Positions 61,575 through 64,000 of a stretch of DNA of 64,000 nt are shown piece after piece. Made by a program: the position numbers and the translations under genes. Under the pieces are notes generated by a model. That model made no database searches. It was not told the DNA's origin and worked only from the letters and a program-made list of their open reading frames with translations. The number at the start of each line of letters is the position of its first letter. Within the stretch, counting starts at the first letter, position 1. The DNA comes from a virus: positions 62,001-126,000 of IMG/VR virus record IMGVR_UViG_3300037247_001890; one strand, 5' to 3'.

Positions 61575-61958
61575 ATGATAGTAATATATTCAGATGGTGG
61601 TTCTTATAACAATCAACATGGAGATAAAAGAGACGCATACGGATCTTTTATGGTTGAAACCGAGAAAAAACAACACCGTTTTAAGTACGGCAATAAAACA
61701 AACAACGAGGCAGAATATTTAACTCTGATAAAAGCATTATATTATATAAAGAATAAAAGAACTGAGAAAGAATTTGTATTATTTACGGATTCTCAGTTGA
61801 TAACAAAACAATTAGATGATACGTGGAGATGTAAAAATGAGAAATTACAGCCATTGTATCAAGAAGCGAAAGATTTAATCAATTCTATAAATAGCGGAAA
61901 ACAAATTGTAATTGCTTGGACAAACAATAAAAAAATGAAAAAAATATTAGGTCACTAA
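61575..61958 (+). CDS. RNase H-like protein
   Basis: This is a ribonuclease-H fold protein, predicted to remove RNA from RNA-DNA hybrids. The acidic residues are visible as D7 (YSDGGS), E47 (TNNEAEY) and D72 (FTDSQL), in the correct order. The usual last motif, with N-x-x-A-D-x-L-A, is replaced by NKKMKKILGH, so the fourth aspartate appears absent. The 127-residue length is close to a minimal domain. An AAGGAAT ribosome site precedes the ATG. Its SF2 helicase neighbour two bases downstream fits a replication or repair module. Confidence 0.82.
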   Translation: MIVIYSDGGSYNNQHGDKRDAYGSFMVETEKKQHRFKYGNKTNNEAEYLTLIKALYYIKNKRTEKEFVLFTDSQLITKQLDDTWRCKNEKLQPLYQEAKDLINSINSGKQIVIAWTNNKKMKKILGH

Positions 61959-61960
61959 AG

Positions 61961-63358
61961 ATGCCTTTAATAGTAATAAAAAATCAAGCAACTGTGGCTG
62001 GAATTAACGATACACAAAAAAGCATCATCAAAGAAAAATTGACGATACCAAATCCCAGATATGTACAAGTAATTAATCTTGGGAAATCATCATTTGGCAT
62101 AGCTAAGGACATTACTTTTTATGATAAACGTCCCGATAGTCTAATTGTCCCTGTAGGATTCGTGCCAACGCTTTTAAAATTTATCCCGATAAAACCGGGA
62201 GATTTAATAGATGCTAGATTTGAAGCTCCTCCTATTGTCAATTGGAAGTTTAAAGGTAAATTATTAGCCTATCAAGAAAAAGCTGTGACTGCTATGACTG
62301 ACAAAACTATAGGCGTAATACAAGCGCCGACTGGGTCAGGCAAGACGGTAATGATTGTTAATCATGTCATACGCAGAAAACAACCTACTTTGGTCATGGT
62401 TAACACAATAGAGTTGGCTAATCAAATGATTAAAAATTTCGCCAAGTTTACTAATAAGAAAGAAGACGATATAGGTTTCATCGGGAGCGGAATATGGAAA
62501 ATAAGAGGAGTGACTATCACAATATTGCAAACCATGATTCGCCTTAGTAAAACAGAATTTCGTTTTCTTAATAACAGTTTTGGACAAGTTATAGTTGATG
62601 AAGTTCACATTATACCGGCAGTTACTTTCTATGACGTGATAACGAGATTAGATGCTAAATATAAATTTGGGTTTAGCGCGACGCCCGAAAGAGATGATGG
62701 CCTGACAGATGTGATTCATTTTGCCACAGGACCACAAATACACGAACTTTCATTAAATGATGTAAAAGACAAAATACTTATACCAACAGTAAGAAAAATA
62801 AGTACTAGTTATTATTTCCCCTTATGGAATAGCGATGAATATGCAGCCATGGTGGATGATCTGATAGAAGATGGGCAAAGGAATTCGCTCATACTGGACA
62901 CTGTAAATGAGTACAAAGGAAAACAAATGGTAGTGCTTACAACAAGAGTTAAACATGCTACCTTTCTAACAGAACAACTTAACAAAAGAGGTCACAAAGC
63001 AGAATACCTGGTATCAAGATTACCGCATCCTACAAAGCATGGTAAGTTTAAAGCTATGCCTAAAAAGCAACGAGCGGCCGTAATAGAAAATTTAAACAGC
63101 GGTAAAACAAAAATAGTGGTTTCCACTTTCAGTTTATTTTCAACCGGCATTGATATCATTAATTTAGAAGTATTGTTTCTAGCTGGTCCTACACGGTCCA
63201 AAATTAAACTTAAACAATCAATAGGGCGCATTATGAGAAAGGCAACTATTAAAAAAACCCCAGAGATCGTTGACTTTCAAGACAAGCAAATTGATTTATT
63301 AAAGCATCAAGCCTATGCCAGAAATAAAATTTATAAATATTTGAAGAATGTGGAATAA
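61961..63358 (+). CDS. SF2 DNA helicase (UvsW/XPB-like)
   Basis: This ATP-dependent helicase may resemble UvsW in resolving recombination or R-loop intermediates. The motifs are Walker A APTGSGKT (122-129), DEVH box (213-216), SATPERDDG (239-247) and motif VI QSIGRIMR (419-426). An N-terminal domain of about 100 residues precedes the core, as in UvsW-type proteins. The gene follows the RNase H-like gene by two bases and is probably cotranscribed with it. Confidence 0.88.
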   Translation: MPLIVIKNQATVAGINDTQKSIIKEKLTIPNPRYVQVINLGKSSFGIAKDITFYDKRPDSLIVPVGFVPTLLKFIPIKPGDLIDARFEAPPIVNWKFKGKLLAYQEKAVTAMTDKTIGVIQAPTGSGKTVMIVNHVIRRKQPTLVMVNTIELANQMIKNFAKFTNKKEDDIGFIGSGIWKIRGVTITILQTMIRLSKTEFRFLNNSFGQVIVDEVHIIPAVTFYDVITRLDAKYKFGFSATPERDDGLTDVIHFATGPQIHELSLNDVKDKILIPTVRKISTSYYFPLWNSDEYAAMVDDLIEDGQRNSLILDTVNEYKGKQMVVLTTRVKHATFLTEQLNKRGHKAEYLVSRLPHPTKHGKFKAMPKKQRAAVIENLNSGKTKIVVSTFSLFSTGIDIINLEVLFLAGPTRSKIKLKQSIGRIMRKATIKKTPEIVDFQDKQIDLLKHQAYARNKIYKYLKNVE

Positions 63359-63373
63359 GAGGAGTATAGAAGC

Positions 63374-63832
63374 ATGATTTTAGAATTCAACCAAATTTCG
63401 AATCCCGAAGAGAGGAAAATTTTAAAAACTCCTGCTGTAAACATTGACGAGGTCACATTATTTTTATTAATTATGGAAGATCTTAGACACACAGCAGAAG
63501 CTAACCAGGGTAAATGCGTCGGTATTGCAGCTAATCAAATATGGAAAGAAGATACTCCTCCACCTGCCATTTTTATTGCAGGATTACATCAAGTAGGCGA
63601 ATGGAAAATATTTATTAATCCCAAAATTAGGGGAACTGGTAAAAAAGTAAAAATGTATGAAAGCTGCATGTCTCTGGCTGGGAGAAAACCTAAACTAAAA
63701 AGAAGGGATAAAAATGTAATAATTACATATATCGATCCAGTAGATCAAACGGAAAAAACAGAGAAATATTTTAGTTCTGATGCTAGAATTATTCAACACG
63801 AATGTGATCATTTAAAAGGTATTTTAATATGA
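63374..63832 (+). CDS. Peptide deformylase
   Basis: The enzyme removes the N-formyl group from new proteins. All three motifs are present: GIAANQI (50-56, for GxGLAAxQ), ESCMS (96-100, metal-ligand cysteine C98) and QHECDHLKG (141-149, ligands H142 and H146 with catalytic E143). It ends directly after the third motif, at 152 residues, as in phage-borne deformylases that lack the C-terminal helix. A GAGGAG site precedes the ATG. Confidence 0.93.
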   Translation: MILEFNQISNPEERKILKTPAVNIDEVTLFLLIMEDLRHTAEANQGKCVGIAANQIWKEDTPPPAIFIAGLHQVGEWKIFINPKIRGTGKKVKMYESCMSLAGRKPKLKRRDKNVIITYIDPVDQTEKTEKYFSSDARIIQHECDHLKGILI

Positions 63833-64000
63833 TCGAAGAAGAAAAAAGACTCATGCACAGGCAAGTTAAATGCTGTGGTAATTGCTGGTATTTTAGTTAT
63901 TATAGAGGCAAACAACGTCGCGGTGTTTGTTGGCATGGGGAGAAAAAACCGAAAGTCTTTTATTCAAAGGATCTTTATGAAAAATTAGATCCAACACATG
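63829..64000 (+). CDS. Cysteine-rich hypothetical protein, cut by the window edge
   Basis: The ATG at 63829 overlaps the deformylase stop (ATGA). The visible 57 residues include CCGNCWYF near 15-22 and a later CWHG, a likely zinc-binding cluster, in a Lys/Arg-rich context. The frame runs off the right end, so the product is partial. It has no known family. Confidence 0.55.
   Translation, partial: MIEEEKRLMHRQVKCCGNCWYFSYYRGKQRRGVCWHGEKKPKVFYSKDLYEKLDPTH

Noticed and set aside
1-64000. CRISPR arrays, insertion sequences, integrase and attachment sites
   Set aside because: No direct-repeat/spacer pattern, transposase, recombinase or terminal inverted repeats were seen. The only repeats are inside protein-coding genes.

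Overview
The window is part of a large, AT-rich (roughly one-third G+C by eye) tailed-phage genome, almost certainly a contractile-tailed (myovirus-like) jumbo-type phage. The evidence is a dense gene layout with 1-10 bp gaps and TAATG/ATGA overlaps. There is a long co-oriented structural block holding tail assembly chaperones, a tape measure, a hub, GPW/gp25 and J-type baseplate proteins, very large fibres, a lysis cassette and a portal. The phage also carries its own transcription, DNA-metabolism and protein-maturation genes. I found no tRNA, CRISPR array, IS element, integrase or host marker, so the host cannot be named from this sequence.

Layout. (1) 1-5000, plus strand: small accessory genes, including a cyclic-phosphate-processing receiver domain, a metallophosphoesterase and an all-alpha dUTPase; one nucleotidyltransferase-like gene lies on the minus strand. 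(2) 5329-11376, minus strand: a single 2015-residue multisubunit-type RNA polymerase in which beta and beta-prime are fused end to end, with a sigma70-like promoter upstream. (3) 11377-15049: a structured intergenic RNA ending in a strong terminator, then a zinc-finger protein, a MoxR AAA+ ATPase and a VWA (ViaA-like) protein. (4) 15050-16938: about 400 bases of densely folded non-coding RNA, then a reverse transcriptase with retron hallmarks (NAxxH, YxDD, VTG) and overlapping or small downstream ORFs. This is a candidate phage-borne retron. (5) 16975-21210, plus strand: a GP88-family protein, an ATP-dependent ligase, a glycosyltransferase and small proteins. (6) 21213-61437, minus strand: the morphogenesis block, transcribed from about 61.4 kb downwards. 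Its order is chaperones (with a canonical -1 frameshift site), tape measure, hub, sigma-like factor, baseplate, fibres and decoration, holin/spanin-like proteins and amidase, then head genes with the portal. (7) 61575-64000, plus strand: RNase H-like protein, SF2 helicase, peptide deformylase and a truncated cysteine-rich protein.

How it may work together (inference): the host polymerase could transcribe the fused RNA polymerase early from the sigma70-like promoter. The phage polymerase, perhaps with the sigma-like protein encoded inside the baseplate operon, could then serve middle or late genes. The most unusual items are the fused polymerase that has lost the N-terminal beta-prime zinc finger, the retron-like locus beside a MoxR-VWA pair, a mitochondrial-carrier-like repeat in the head module, the tail-chaperone frameshift site and the recently recombined seven-module fibre gene.
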